A DNA stretch of 64,000 nt, taken from contig NZ_FOMR01000010.1 in assembly GCF_900112705.1 (NCBI RefSeq), forward strand, positions 44,802-108,801, in the 5' to 3' direction. The first letter of the stretch is position 1. Each line of letters begins with the position of its first letter. Below are positions 43,042-51,899 of the stretch, piece by piece. The notes under the pieces were generated by a model. That model saw only the letters and a list, made by a program, of their open reading frames with translations. It was not told the origin of the DNA and ran no database searches. The position numbers and the translations under genes were made by a program. This DNA is from Lentibacillus persicus. Its GTDB lineage: Bacteria > Bacillota > Bacilli > Bacillales > Amphibacillaceae.

Positions 43042-44340
43042 ATGAACATGGTTGAATGGATGGAAGATAAATTAATGGAGCCATTGGGCAAAATTGCTCA
43101 AAATAAATACCTGCAGTCAATTCGTGATGCATTTGTCATTTTTGCGTTGCCGGTCATTATTACGGGTGCGATCTTTCTGATTATTGCCAACCCGCCAACG
43201 TCACTTGATTGGGGTATTATCAATGCGTGGGAAAATGCGATTGAACCGATTCAGGGACAAATTTTGTTTCCTTTTAATTTAACGTTTGGCATTATGGCTT
43301 TAACGGTGGCATTTGGTGTCGGGTACAGCCTGGCTACCCGGCACGACATGGATGCGGCTATGGCTGGTATATTATCAATGCTTGCGTTTCTTATGACAGC
43401 ATTTCCGGTGACAGATATTACACAGGTCCCGTTCGGTGATATTCTGAATTACCTCGGCGGTCAGGGGTTATTTGTGGCCATCATTTTAGGTATTTTAACA
43501 ACCGAAGCGATGCGTTTTCTGATTAATAAGGGCGTTGCTTTTGAAATGCCCGCGGGAGTGCCGCCGTATGTCATGCGAACCTTCCGTGCGCTCGTTCCAT
43601 TCTTGCTGATACTGCCTGCTGTATGGGCGTTGCAATGGATTGTCTGGTCAAACCTTGGTGTTACGATCCCTCAGGCAGTTCTTGACTTATTCAGCCCGCT
43701 GGTAAGTGCGTCAAACTCTTATTGGGCTGCGCTCGGGATGATTCTCTTGATGTTGGTGCTTTGGTCAATTGGTATTCATGGTATGAACGTTGTATCTTCT
43801 GTTGCGTACCCATTCTGGATGACGCAGATGGCTGAAAACGCTGATGCCATCAGTGCCGGAAATCCAGGCGAAGCAAATGGTATCGTCACTGAGCCATTTT
43901 TCCATATGTTTACACATATTGGGGGTTCCGGTGCAACGCTTGGTCTTGCGATATTCCTGCTGTTTGCTGCTTCAGTGCAGTTGAAGCAGGTTGGGAAAAC
44001 AGCCATTATCCCATCACTTTTCAATATTAATGAGCCGTTGATTTTCGGGGTGCCAATTGTATTGAACCCGCTTCTGATTATTCCATTTGTGCTGGGCCCG
44101 GTCGTTATTGTTACGATTAACTATATCTTGTTTGCTACGGGTGTTATGCCGCCGGTTATCGTACAGCCGCCATTTACCGTGCCGATTTTCTTTGGTGGTT
44201 TTATAGCGACAGGTGGTTCAGTTGTCGCCGGATTGGTACAAATTATGAACGCTGTTATAGCGGCACTCATCTATTGGCCGTTCTTCAGACAGTATGATAA
44301 ACAACTGGTTAAAGAAGAACAGGCAAGCGTAGAAGCGTAA
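43042..44340 (+). CDS. PTS system EIIC, lactose/cellobiose family
   Basis: 432-residue sugar channel with about ten hydrophobic segments. The N-terminal MEDKLMEPLGKIAQNKYLQSIRDAF, the IHGMNVVSSVAYPFW segment and FNINEPLIFGVPIVLNP (the conserved sugar-site NEP motif) identify it. It imports and, with EIIB, phosphorylates an oligosaccharide, probably a beta-linked disaccharide. No phospho-beta-glucosidase is encoded beside it, so the sugar stays open. Confidence 0.93.
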   Translation: MNMVEWMEDKLMEPLGKIAQNKYLQSIRDAFVIFALPVIITGAIFLIIANPPTSLDWGIINAWENAIEPIQGQILFPFNLTFGIMALTVAFGVGYSLATRHDMDAAMAGILSMLAFLMTAFPVTDITQVPFGDILNYLGGQGLFVAIILGILTTEAMRFLINKGVAFEMPAGVPPYVMRTFRALVPFLLILPAVWALQWIVWSNLGVTIPQAVLDLFSPLVSASNSYWAALGMILLMLVLWSIGIHGMNVVSSVAYPFWMTQMAENADAISAGNPGEANGIVTEPFFHMFTHIGGSGATLGLAIFLLFAASVQLKQVGKTAIIPSLFNINEPLIFGVPIVLNPLLIIPFVLGPVVIVTINYILFATGVMPPVIVQPPFTVPIFFGGFIATGGSVVAGLVQIMNAVIAALIYWPFFRQYDKQLVKEEQASVEA

Positions 44341-44364
44341 ACCGAGTTTAGAGGAGTGGTAAGT

Positions 44365-44697
44365 ATGAACTATGAAGAGACAATGACACAGTTGATTCTG
44401 CACGGCGGTAATGCCCGCGGTGCAGCATATGAAGCACTTGATGAAGCTGAAGAATATAAATTTGATGAAGCTGAAAAATTACTGGAAGAAGCAAACGACG
44501 AGTTTCTGAAAGGTCATAAGTATCAGACCGAGCTCATTCAAAGTCAGGACGAACAAGCCGTACCAAGCTTTTTCATGATTCATGCTCAAGATCATGTCAT
44601 GACTGCACAGGCTGAATTACAGCTGATTAAGCGGATGATCGAACAATTGAGACAGACGGAAAAGCTTGAAAAACGGATTGAGAAACTGGAACAATAG
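44365..44697 (+). CDS. PTS system EIIA, lactose/cellobiose family
   Basis: 110-residue helical protein. The active His lies in FFMIHAQDHVMTAQAELQLI; LHGGNARGAAYEALDEAE is the N-terminal family motif. It receives phosphate from HPr. ATG at 44365 has GAGGAG 8 nt upstream; the GTG at 44356 is too close to it. A C-terminal stretch rich in K, E and L extends as a coiled coil. Confidence 0.93.
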   Translation: MNYEETMTQLILHGGNARGAAYEALDEAEEYKFDEAEKLLEEANDEFLKGHKYQTELIQSQDEQAVPSFFMIHAQDHVMTAQAELQLIKRMIEQLRQTEKLEKRIEKLEQ

Positions 44698-44718
44698 ACG
44701 AATCAGTTCGAGGGTGTG

Positions 44719-44747
44719 AGGGGGGAAGACAATTTCCACCCCTTTTT
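44719..44747 (+). terminator. Terminator after the PTS genes
   Basis: AGGGG.GGAA / TTTCC.CCCCT stem with a short loop, followed by TTTTATT. Partial read-through into the oxidoreductase gene is possible. Confidence 0.7.
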
Positions 44748-44768
44748 ATTAACTTGGGGGACTTGAAA

Positions 44769-45755
44769 ATGAAATTTGGAACTGTTGGGACAGGCTGGAT
44801 AACGGAAGCTTTTATAGACGCCGCACGGGAAACAAAAGGCTTGACCCTTGCAGCCGTATATTCAAGACAAACGGACAAGGCTGAAACGTTCGCAGAAAAA
44901 CATAACGCAGATTTTGTATTCACTAACATAAAAGAAATGGCAGCAGCTGAGGAGTTGGATGCTGTCTATATTGCCTCACCAAACACATTGCATTTCGATC
45001 ATGTCTTAACCTTTCTGGAACATAAGAAGCATGTCATATGTGAAAAGCCAATATTTTCCAACTTAAAGGAATGGGAAAAGGCGCATGTAACGGCTTCAAA
45101 GAATAATGTTTTTCTGTTTGAAGCGATGCGGAATCTTCACTCACCTAATTTTAAAAGCTTACAGGAAGGGCTGAAACAAATCGGTCAAGTCCGCAGTATG
45201 GTTTTGCCGTTTGTGCAGTATTCATCGCGATATGATAAATATTTGGCGGGGGAGGAGCCGAATATTTTTACAACGAAATTTTCAGGAGGCGCTCTGGTAG
45301 ACCTTGGTGTTTATCCCTTATCACTTTCAGTCGGTCTATTCGGTAAACCTGATACGGCAGCTTATTTTCCTGTGAAGCTCGAGAGCGGTGTTGATGGCAG
45401 TGGTACTTTGATTTTGAAGTATCCAGAGTTCACCGGCACAATATTATGCTCAAAAATAGCCCAATCGTCAAACCATTGCGAGATTCACGGTGAAAAAGGA
45501 ACGCTATTCTTTGAGAACCCGGGAAATATGTATACGCCAAGCGTTGTTATCAACGGGACTGAAGAGGAAATTAGGCTCGAGGCAGATGATCATCCAAACA
45601 ACATGGTTTATGAAGCAGAAGAATTTGCCCGTATCATTGAATCTGGCGATATAGATGCATATGAATGGTTGAAACAGATCAGTTACGATGTGCTAGAGGT
45701 TACTGAAAAAGTACGAAAAGAAAATGGAATTATATTTGATAGTGAGAAAGAATGA
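44769..45755 (+). CDS. Gfo/Idh/MocA-family NAD(P)-dependent oxidoreductase
   Basis: 328 residues. Rossmann motif VGTGWITEAFIDAA at the N-terminus, IASPNTLHFDHV, the catalytic Lys in HVICEKPIFSN and SGGALVDLGVYPLSL in the second domain. These enzymes oxidise or epimerise sugars, sugar acids or cyclitols. ATG at 44769 has TTGGGGGA upstream. It lies 20 nt after the PTS terminator and may act on the sugar taken up by that PTS; the exact substrate is unknown. Confidence 0.9.
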   Translation: MKFGTVGTGWITEAFIDAARETKGLTLAAVYSRQTDKAETFAEKHNADFVFTNIKEMAAAEELDAVYIASPNTLHFDHVLTFLEHKKHVICEKPIFSNLKEWEKAHVTASKNNVFLFEAMRNLHSPNFKSLQEGLKQIGQVRSMVLPFVQYSSRYDKYLAGEEPNIFTTKFSGGALVDLGVYPLSLSVGLFGKPDTAAYFPVKLESGVDGSGTLILKYPEFTGTILCSKIAQSSNHCEIHGEKGTLFFENPGNMYTPSVVINGTEEEIRLEADDHPNNMVYEAEEFARIIESGDIDAYEWLKQISYDVLEVTEKVRKENGIIFDSEKE

Positions 45756-45827
45756 GGGTCTCGAGAGGGGCTTTTTTCTATAGCTGTCTTCTAATAGAAT
45801 ATTGTTACGCCTCTAACTGGATGTAAT

Positions 45828-45845
45828 TGCGACGTCGTGAAAATG
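45828..45845. repeat. Fragment of the dispersed repeat
   Basis: TGCGACGTCGTGAAAATG matches 36092-36108 with one difference. The similarity ends soon after, so this is a truncated copy in the gap before the glycerate kinase gene. Confidence 0.5.
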
Positions 45846-45947
45846 CTTCCTTCTGATTTCGGTAAGTATGGAAAATTGCTGAAAAATTGAAATAGAATAC
45901 AAACTGAATTATATTATAGCTAACAACTGTTGGAAAAGAGGATTATC

Positions 45948-47075
45948 ATGCATATCGTCATCGCACCTGATTCCTTTAAAGGGAGTCTGACGAGTATTCA
46001 AGCTTCAGAGGTTATGAAACGGGCTGTTCAATCGGTTGACCGGCATAATCATGTTACATTAAAACCGATGGCGGACGGTGGTGAAGGGACACTGGCATCA
46101 ATGCTTGTCGCAACGGGAGGACAAAGAATTACTGTGGCGTGTACAGGAGCGCTTGGGGAAACGATCCATGCTTCATATGGAATAATTCATTCCGATAAAG
46201 CCATCATTGAGTGCGCCGAAATTGCAGGTCTGATTCAGGTGCCTGAAAACAAACGGCATCCAGCTTTCACAACAACCTTTGGAATCGGTGAAGTCATTAA
46301 GGATGCACTGGACCGGGGGTGCAGGCGATTTGTGATTGCACTTGGGGGCAGTGCAACGAATGATGGCGGGTCTGGCATGCTTAAAGCACTGGGGATGAAG
46401 TCGGTGAATGCGAATGGTGACGATGCCGGGTATTTTGGTAAAGATGTTAAACATATAAGCCAAGTCAGCTTTGATGCGATCGATTCAAGACTGGCTGATG
46501 CAGATATAGAAGTGGCATGTGATGTCGACAATCCACTGCTCGGAGACAGCGGAGCGACATATGTTTATGGCCCGCAAAAAGGGTTGAAAACAAGTGAGCT
46601 GAGTCAATACGATACGGCGTTAAAACAATACGCAAATAATGTAGAAAGCGTTCTTGGTGAGCAGTTGCAGACGGTCCCCGGTTCAGGCGCTGCAGGTGGT
46701 CTTGGTTTTGCGTTGCTGGCCATTGGCGGGAGGCTTATTTCAGGTGCTGAGCTGATCGCGGATGCCATGAAACTGGAAAAAGCGGTCCAAGGTGCTGATG
46801 TGGTGTTAACAGGGGAAGGCCAGAGTGATGAGCAAACGCTTTATGGTAAAGCACCTGGCTATATTGCAGATTTGGCTCAAAAGCATCACACGACCGCTGT
46901 TTTAATTTCAGGCAGCCTGGATGGTGATGTTAGCGTCCTCCGTGAAAAGTTCTCCGGCTGCTTTTCGATTGTTAATAAACCAATGTCACTTCAGGAGTGT
47001 ATGGGTCAAGCTGAAAAATTGCTGTATGAGCAGACTGCCCAAGTCATTCAATTATTGCATCAATTTCAAAGGTGA
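45948..47075 (+). CDS. glxK: Glycerate kinase (GlxK family)
   Basis: 375 residues, family 1 glycerate kinase. HIVIAPDSFKGSLTS at the N-terminus, PMADGGEGT, ALGGSATNDGGSGML and VPGSGAAGGLGFALL are the defining motifs. It phosphorylates D-glycerate to 2-phosphoglycerate. ATG at 45948 is preceded by AAGAGG; an upstream in-frame start at 45930 is less likely. Glycerate arises from hydroxypyruvate or tartronate semialdehyde, so it may pair with the 2-hydroxyacid dehydrogenase at 10785. Confidence 0.95.
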   Translation: MHIVIAPDSFKGSLTSIQASEVMKRAVQSVDRHNHVTLKPMADGGEGTLASMLVATGGQRITVACTGALGETIHASYGIIHSDKAIIECAEIAGLIQVPENKRHPAFTTTFGIGEVIKDALDRGCRRFVIALGGSATNDGGSGMLKALGMKSVNANGDDAGYFGKDVKHISQVSFDAIDSRLADADIEVACDVDNPLLGDSGATYVYGPQKGLKTSELSQYDTALKQYANNVESVLGEQLQTVPGSGAAGGLGFALLAIGGRLISGAELIADAMKLEKAVQGADVVLTGEGQSDEQTLYGKAPGYIADLAQKHHTTAVLISGSLDGDVSVLREKFSGCFSIVNKPMSLQECMGQAEKLLYEQTAQVIQLLHQFQR

Positions 47076-47097
47076 TTTTAATCTAATTACGGTGGTC

Positions 47098-47125
47098 GAG
47101 AAGGGCCGAATTAACGGACCTTCTC
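47098..47125. terminator. Hairpin between convergent glxK and HAD genes
   Basis: GAGAAGG.CCG / CGG.CCTTCTC with a 6-nt loop. It sits where a terminator is expected but lacks a T-run on either strand. Confidence 0.4.
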
Positions 47126-47127
47126 AA

Positions 47128-47910
47128 CTACAAAAGACCAAGCTGTTTAAGCCCGTAGGCAATCCCGTCTTCAGCAACGGTTGCTGTTTTATGTTTTGCA
47201 TAATTAAAAAGGTCCTCAGGCGAGTTCCCCATAGCAAAACCTTCTCCGACAGCTTCAAGCATTTCTTTATCGTTCATCCCATCACCAAAGGCGATTGTCT
47301 TTTCACGCGGTACCCCAAGCAGGTGGCATATTTGTTCGACAGAATAGCCTTTATTGACATTTGTGCGCAAAATATCATACGTGTGTTCCGCTCCCGCAAC
47401 ATGAACGGGTGAAAGACGCAAGTTAGATTCGATTTCATATAACGAGGCTTGGTCTGGTGTTGCATCGATAACGGTCGCACTAAGGATCTTGTCGGTTATT
47501 TCAGGTGTGAACACGTCATTCTGGGTTAAATTAAAAATATCAATAAATTTATTGATATATGGTTTGGTAAGATCGGTAAAATAGTTTTTGCGATGCGTAT
47601 ACATAACCAGATCATTGTTATTTTCATATGCAATATTTAAAAAGCGTTCCATGTTGCTTTCAGGAATGGGTTCATTGACAATTGTTTTATCCTGATGTAT
47701 CGCAAACGCGCCGTTATAAGCAATAAAAGAATGGATATCCAAGTCTTTTGCCAAACCGCTAATTTCATGCAGTGGGCGGCCGGTTGCCAGAAAAACGTCA
47801 ATACCGTGTTTCTTTACAGAAGCAATCGCCTGTTTTGTAGCGTCAGAGTATGTGTGATCAGGTTTTAAAATAGTACCGTCAATATCCAGAAATAAAAGTT
47901 TGTATGTCAT
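47128..47910 (-). CDS. HAD-superfamily hydrolase, Cof type
   Basis: 260 residues. Motif I FLDIDGTIL with the nucleophile Asp, motif II in LATGRPLHE, and the final IAFGDGMNDKEMLE; the C2B cap between them is typical of Cof/YwpJ sugar-phosphate or FMN phosphatases. Cytoplasmic. RBS AAGGAG 5 nt before the ATG. Substrate unknown; one of many paralogues in bacilli. Confidence 0.93.
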   Translation of the reverse strand: MTYKLLFLDIDGTILKPDHTYSDATKQAIASVKKHGIDVFLATGRPLHEISGLAKDLDIHSFIAYNGAFAIHQDKTIVNEPIPESNMERFLNIAYENNNDLVMYTHRKNYFTDLTKPYINKFIDIFNLTQNDVFTPEITDKILSATVIDATPDQASLYEIESNLRLSPVHVAGAEHTYDILRTNVNKGYSVEQICHLLGVPREKTIAFGDGMNDKEMLEAVGEGFAMGNSPEDLFNYAKHKTATVAEDGIAYGLKQLGLL

Positions 47911-48082
47911 GTCGATCTCCTTATGGTTTATGGTCTATAAAGCATTTTAGCATATGCGATGATGGCAGGCTAATTGTTTTAGTTAAGTAAATATTAACAA
48001 GGGTAATTGGTGAGGGTTTGCGAAAACTAAGCACGAACGGATGGTTTTTCATCTGTTCAATCCCCACAAGGAGTGATCAGGT

Positions 48083-48280
48083 GTGGCAGCGAACAAAAAT
48101 GATTTGCTTGTGACTGGAGCAGAAGATGCGATGGAAAACATGAAGCAGGAAATTGCTCAGGAATTTGGTATCCAGCCCGGAGCAGATACAACTGCACGTG
48201 AAAATGGCTCTGTGGGAGGCGAAATGGTCAAGCGAATGATCAAAATCGCCGAATCAGACATGTCCAATAGAAAGCATTAA
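48083..48280 (+). CDS. Alpha/beta-type small acid-soluble spore protein
   Basis: 65 residues with both conserved family segments: GAEDAMENMKQEIAQEFGI (including the GPR protease region) and GSVGGEMVKRMIKIAE. These proteins coat and protect spore DNA and supply amino acids at germination. GTG start with AAGGAG upstream. Monocistronic, with its own terminator. It shows that the organism forms endospores. Confidence 0.95.
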   Translation: MAANKNDLLVTGAEDAMENMKQEIAQEFGIQPGADTTARENGSVGGEMVKRMIKIAESDMSNRKH

Positions 48281-48301
48281 GTGTATTGTGACATTGTCCT
48301 A

Positions 48302-48341
48302 GAAACAGACCGTTCTGTGCTAAAGCAGGGCGGTTTGTTTC
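48302..48341 (+). terminator. Terminator of the SASP gene
   Basis: GAAACAGACCG..CTGT / GCAG..CGGTTTGTTTC stem closing on TTGTTTCTTG. Confidence 0.8.
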
Positions 48342-48477
48342 TTGTTGATGAGCGATTATATACCTGCGTATACATTACATTTTTTATTTCGTGTGGTATT
48401 TTAATAACTATAGTCTTACGTTTATTCAGAAAAATGATTTCGGGCAGCGAATAATATATTTTGGAGGGGATTACGGT

Positions 48478-48615
48478 ATGCAAAATCATTTTTTAATTGA
48501 ACTGGATGAAGAATGGATTGTTCTCATAAAAGAGGCAAAAGCTGCCGGGCTGACTGTTGAGGAAATACGCGCGTTCTTGGTAACAGACAATCCAAAAAAG
48601 TTTTTTTTCGTATAA
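48478..48615 (+). CDS. Orphan SinI-like anti-repressor peptide
   Basis: 45 residues. The segment LDEEWIVLIKEAKAAGLTVE followed by EIRAFL matches the SinI helical hook (in B. subtilis SinI: DQEWVELMVEAKEANISPEEIRKYL), which binds and inactivates the biofilm/sporulation repressor SinR. No SinR-like gene is adjacent. ATG at 48478 is preceded by GGAGGGG at 8 nt; a longer reading frame upstream is unlikely. It should work by protein-protein contact with a SinR-type repressor encoded elsewhere. Confidence 0.82.
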   Translation: MQNHFLIELDEEWIVLIKEAKAAGLTVEEIRAFLVTDNPKKFFFV

Positions 48616-48640
48616 ATGTTCTAAATAAAGAATGAATTAG

Positions 48641-48674
48641 AGTCTATTGAGAACAATTGAATAGGCTTTTTTTG
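48641..48674 (+). terminator. Terminator of the sinI-like gene
   Basis: AGTCTATT / AATAGGCT stem (one G-U pair) followed by seven T residues. Confidence 0.75.
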
Positions 48675-48775
48675 TTTTGTAACTAATTTTATCTTCTATA
48701 AATGTAAATAATATGAGAAGATAGAGCATATATTCTTAATGGGTATGTCCATTATTCAGGAAGGGGGAATTAAAA

Positions 48776-50332
48776 ATGGAGTTTGGAATATTTTCTTTGT
48801 TGCCTCCGGTCATCGCAATTGTACTGGCACTTATTACTCGAAATGTTATACCTGCATTATTTGCGGGAGTGTGGCTTGGAGCAACAATGATGTATGACTG
48901 GAATCCATTTATGGGTCTTTATGCAAGCTTCAGTGATTTTATTATTCCAAGTGTTGGAGACCCATGGAGTGCAACAGTATTAATCTATTGTGGACTGTTC
49001 GGTGTTCTGATCGCTTTTCTGCAAAAGACGGGCGGGGCACACGCGATTGCAAACGCCATTTCTGAAAAAGCCAAAACAGTTAGAGGCACACTCGGCTCAA
49101 CAATGTTATTCGGCTTAATTGTTTTTTTTGATGATTATTTTAATGCCTTGACAGTTGGGAGTGTCATGCGTTCGGTGACAGACAAGATGCGCGTTTCCCG
49201 GGAAAAACTGGCTTATGTGGTTGACTCGACCTCCGCACCTATCAGCCTGCTGGGACCTGTTTCCACTTGGGTTGTATTTGTTATGGGGCTGATCGGAGCT
49301 CAGTACACCGAACTGGGAATATCTGAGTCAGAATACATGACATATATTTTCACAATCCCTTTTAATTTCTATGCCATTTTGGCACTTGTGCTTGTAGCTA
49401 TTATCGTATTCACTAATTGGGATTTCGGGCCAATGGCGAAAGCGGAATACCGTGCCAGAACGACAGGTAATTTAATGCGTGAGGATGCCGCTCCGCCATC
49501 TGATGATGAAATGCTGGATGTCGAGATGGCTGAAGGCTACACACCTAAAATCCGGAATATGATTGTGCCGCTTGTGGTACTTATCGGAATGATTCCGCCG
49601 TTGTTTCTATGGACCGGCGGCTACCCGGAAAATGGATTTGTGACAGCATTTGGTGAAGCTGACGGTGCAACATCGATTTTGATTGCTGCTTTTGTAGCAG
49701 GGATTGTAGCGCTTTTAATGGGTATGCAGCAAAAGCTCTACACGTTCAAAGAATCGATGTCGCTCATCGTGAGTGGTTTTAGAAGCATGGTACTTGTTTA
49801 CATTATTTTGGCGCTTGCCTGGTCAATTGGCAGTGTCACAACTGAACTGGGAACAGCTGAGTACATCGTAAACTTTGCTGAGCAAACAACGTCACCTGCA
49901 ATCATACCGGTACTGATTTTCTTTATCGGTGCGATTGTTGCTTTTACGACAGGCACATCTTATGGAACATTTGCGATAATGATTCCTATCGCCATGCCGC
50001 TGGCCGCTTCGATGGATATATCGATGTACTTGGCTATTGCAGCAGTCTTCAGCGGCGGTATATTCGGGGATCATTGCTCGCCGATTTCGGATACCACCAT
50101 CCTGTCTTCAGCGGGGTCATCGAGTGACCATATTGATCACGTTAATACCCAGATCCCCTATGCGGTCACGGCTGGCATAAGCGGCATTTTAGCATTTTTG
50201 ACAGCCGGCATGATGAATTCAAGTATATTGGGGCTTATCGTTGGTGTGATAACATTAATCATCCTTGTCTTTATCTTAAATAAAGTGTGGGGGAAAAGAA
50301 TTCCAGAACCGTATGAAAGAAATGCAACATAA
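48776..50332 (+). CDS. NhaC-family Na+/H+ antiporter
   Basis: 518 residues with about 12 hydrophobic segments. Family signatures: GLIVFFDDYFNALTVGSVMR, LAYVVDSTSAPISLLGPVSTW, FTTGTSYGTFAIMIPIA and IFGDHCSPISDTTILSSA. It closely parallels the ectoine-operon carrier at 20489. Na+ extrusion is the usual role, though some relatives swap malate or lactate. RBS GAAGGGGG. Monocistronic with a strong terminator. Confidence 0.9.
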   Translation: MEFGIFSLLPPVIAIVLALITRNVIPALFAGVWLGATMMYDWNPFMGLYASFSDFIIPSVGDPWSATVLIYCGLFGVLIAFLQKTGGAHAIANAISEKAKTVRGTLGSTMLFGLIVFFDDYFNALTVGSVMRSVTDKMRVSREKLAYVVDSTSAPISLLGPVSTWVVFVMGLIGAQYTELGISESEYMTYIFTIPFNFYAILALVLVAIIVFTNWDFGPMAKAEYRARTTGNLMREDAAPPSDDEMLDVEMAEGYTPKIRNMIVPLVVLIGMIPPLFLWTGGYPENGFVTAFGEADGATSILIAAFVAGIVALLMGMQQKLYTFKESMSLIVSGFRSMVLVYIILALAWSIGSVTTELGTAEYIVNFAEQTTSPAIIPVLIFFIGAIVAFTTGTSYGTFAIMIPIAMPLAASMDISMYLAIAAVFSGGIFGDHCSPISDTTILSSAGSSSDHIDHVNTQIPYAVTAGISGILAFLTAGMMNSSILGLIVGVITLIILVFILNKVWGKRIPEPYERNAT

Positions 50333-50352
50333 AGAAAAGGTTCGTTTCAATT

Positions 50353-50383
50353 AAAAAACTGCTGGCTTTTCCAGCAGTTTTTT
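50353..50383 (+). terminator. Terminator of the NhaC gene
   Basis: AAAAACTGCTGG / CCAGCAGTTTTTT stem with a 5-nt loop and T-run. Confidence 0.93.
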
Positions 50384-50477
50384 CTGAAATCTTCCTTTTA
50401 ATTAGCATTAAATTGACTTTGTCTTTCCGAATAGATAAACTAATATATAGTTCATTAAGATATATTGAGGTGATTTC

Positions 50478-50753
50478 ATGTTTAACTTAGCTTTGGTAAT
50501 GGGCATTTCATTACTCGTTATTGTTATGATTATTAATATTATAATCACCGTGGCAACTCCTCCCGGCGGCTATGGTATTTACATACCTGCAGCTGCAATA
50601 GCGGTTGTCGGCGGCATTTTGGTTACCATTTCGGCGGCTGCTGATATTGAAATGATGGGACTTGGATTAGGTGGATGGGGCGGTGCCAGCCTCTTTGCTG
50701 CGGCACTGGCATTAATTGTCACATCAATCGTTGAATCGTACAGACATCCCTAA
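50478..50753 (+). CDS. Small hydrophobic membrane protein (possibly YesK-like)
   Basis: 91 residues with three predicted helices and a Gly-rich stretch (MMGLGLGGWGGASLFAAALAL). The pattern of three helices in a short protein recalls YesK, but the match is loose. RBS GAGGTG 7 nt before the ATG. It is alone between the NhaC terminator and a dispersed repeat. Function unknown. Confidence 0.65.
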   Translation: MFNLALVMGISLLVIVMIINIIITVATPPGGYGIYIPAAAIAVVGGILVTISAAADIEMMGLGLGGWGGASLFAAALALIVTSIVESYRHP

Positions 50754-50764
50754 ACGAGAAAAAA

Positions 50765-50862
50765 AGAGGCTGGGACAAAAAAATTAAAGTAAATGAAAAG
50801 ACGAACTATTATCAGGAAGGAAAGCGGGATACTCAGCTGACCGTACTTATAGTTCGTCTTTT
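50765..50862. repeat. GAGGCTGGGACAAAA-type repeat with long inverted arms
   Basis: Begins with GAGGCTGGGACAAAA, the same kind of end as the element at 23202. It contains a perfect 14-bp inverted repeat AAAAGACGAACTAT (50796-50809) / ATAGTTCGTCTTTT (50849-50862). It also lies downstream of yitL, where it may stop transcripts. Confidence 0.6.
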
Positions 50863-50937
50863 ATATTGAAGATTTTTGGTTCGGAAGACAAAATCGGTTA
50901 GCTTGCGGTGAAAGTCTGTGGTTTTAAACGACAATTG

Positions 50938-51774
50938 TTACATCCGAAATGTTTTGCCATCCTCCTGTTTGACGTGACCGTCTTTCATTAGCTTGCCGAG
51001 GGCGCGCTTAAAGGCAGCTTTACTTATGTTGAAAGTTCCGCGTATATCCTCGGGATCGCTTTTATCGCTAAAATGCATAACGCCGTCGTTTACTTCAAGG
51101 TATTTAAGAATCGTTTTCGCGTCCTCGTGCATGCTGTCTTGTTTAAGCGGTCTTAGTGAAACATTCAGCGTGCCATCATCCTTCACGTCAATGACGCGTC
51201 CTTCCACCCATTCACCGAGACGAGGTTCGTGTTTGCGTTCTGTATGGTGGATAAATCCGCGATAGCCATCTTCTGAAATAAGCGCGGAACCCTCTTTGCT
51301 GGTGTGGTAAACACGACCGCCGATGGATTGATGAAGGAGGTCGCTCGGTGCAATCTGCCAATGTTTTCTAATTAAATGTTCACCAGCAGGCACCGCAATC
51401 AAGCGCCCTTTTTTATCCGTGTCCAGATTGACAAGCAGCATATCCCCTTTAGCCGGCCAAACACTTTCTATAGGCGGGAGATCTTCTTGCGATACGAGGA
51501 CCTCTGTTTCGATCCCGATATCAACAAAGACACCGAGCCCGGAGACGGCCTCAACAACCTCAACCCAGTCATACACATCCACTTGGACGGCGGGAAGGTT
51601 GGTTGTGGCGAAAACATTGCCTTTGCGATTATTGTAAAGAAAAACCTCAGCTTTTTGCCCTTCAGAAAAATCGGCATCAGCCGCTTCTTTAGGCAAAAAC
51701 ACATCATTTTGTAACATATATCCCGATTTTGTCTCACGGATGATTTTCATCGTCTGAATTGCTCCTAGTTTCAT
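50938..51774 (-). CDS. yitL: S1-domain RNA-binding protein, YitL/CvfB family
   Basis: 278 residues: several S1-like beta-barrel domains (first around residues 5-60, later ones with VEVVEAVSGLGVFVDIGIETEVLVSQEDLP and GEWVEGRVIDVKDDGTLNVSLRPL) and a C-terminal winged helix (FNISKAAFKRALGKLMKDGHVKQ). The family binds RNA; CvfB of Staphylococcus affects virulence gene expression. ATG at 51774 is chosen because AAGG lies 7 nt upstream; another ATG two codons earlier is too close. Its leader has a strong hairpin and a possible three-stem RNA. Confidence 0.88.
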   Translation of the reverse strand: MKLGAIQTMKIIRETKSGYMLQNDVFLPKEAADADFSEGQKAEVFLYNNRKGNVFATTNLPAVQVDVYDWVEVVEAVSGLGVFVDIGIETEVLVSQEDLPPIESVWPAKGDMLLVNLDTDKKGRLIAVPAGEHLIRKHWQIAPSDLLHQSIGGRVYHTSKEGSALISEDGYRGFIHHTERKHEPRLGEWVEGRVIDVKDDGTLNVSLRPLKQDSMHEDAKTILKYLEVNDGVMHFSDKSDPEDIRGTFNISKAAFKRALGKLMKDGHVKQEDGKTFRM

Positions 51775-51805
51775 TTTCATGCCTTCTTTCCTGTTATGTA
51801 TTGGA

Positions 51806-51839
51806 AAAGGGGTACCCTTATTATGAAGAGTACCCCTTT
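51806..51839 (-). other. Strong hairpin in the yitL leader
   Basis: AAAGGGGTAC (51806-51815) pairs perfectly with GTACCCCTTT (51830-51839), plus CTT/AAG inside. It ends some 32 nt before the yitL start codon. On either strand the T-tail is short, so it could be a regulatory leader hairpin or a weak terminator. Confidence 0.6.
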
Positions 51840-51899
51840 GTTTTCTAAAGTAACACATAAGCTTTCATTTTATATATTTCTTTACCGCGGTCTATGTTC

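Noticed and set aside
46523..46533. TGTCGACAATC, resembling the GntR operator
   Set aside because: Only half of the palindrome matches and it lies inside the glycerate kinase coding region (Val-Asp-Asn).
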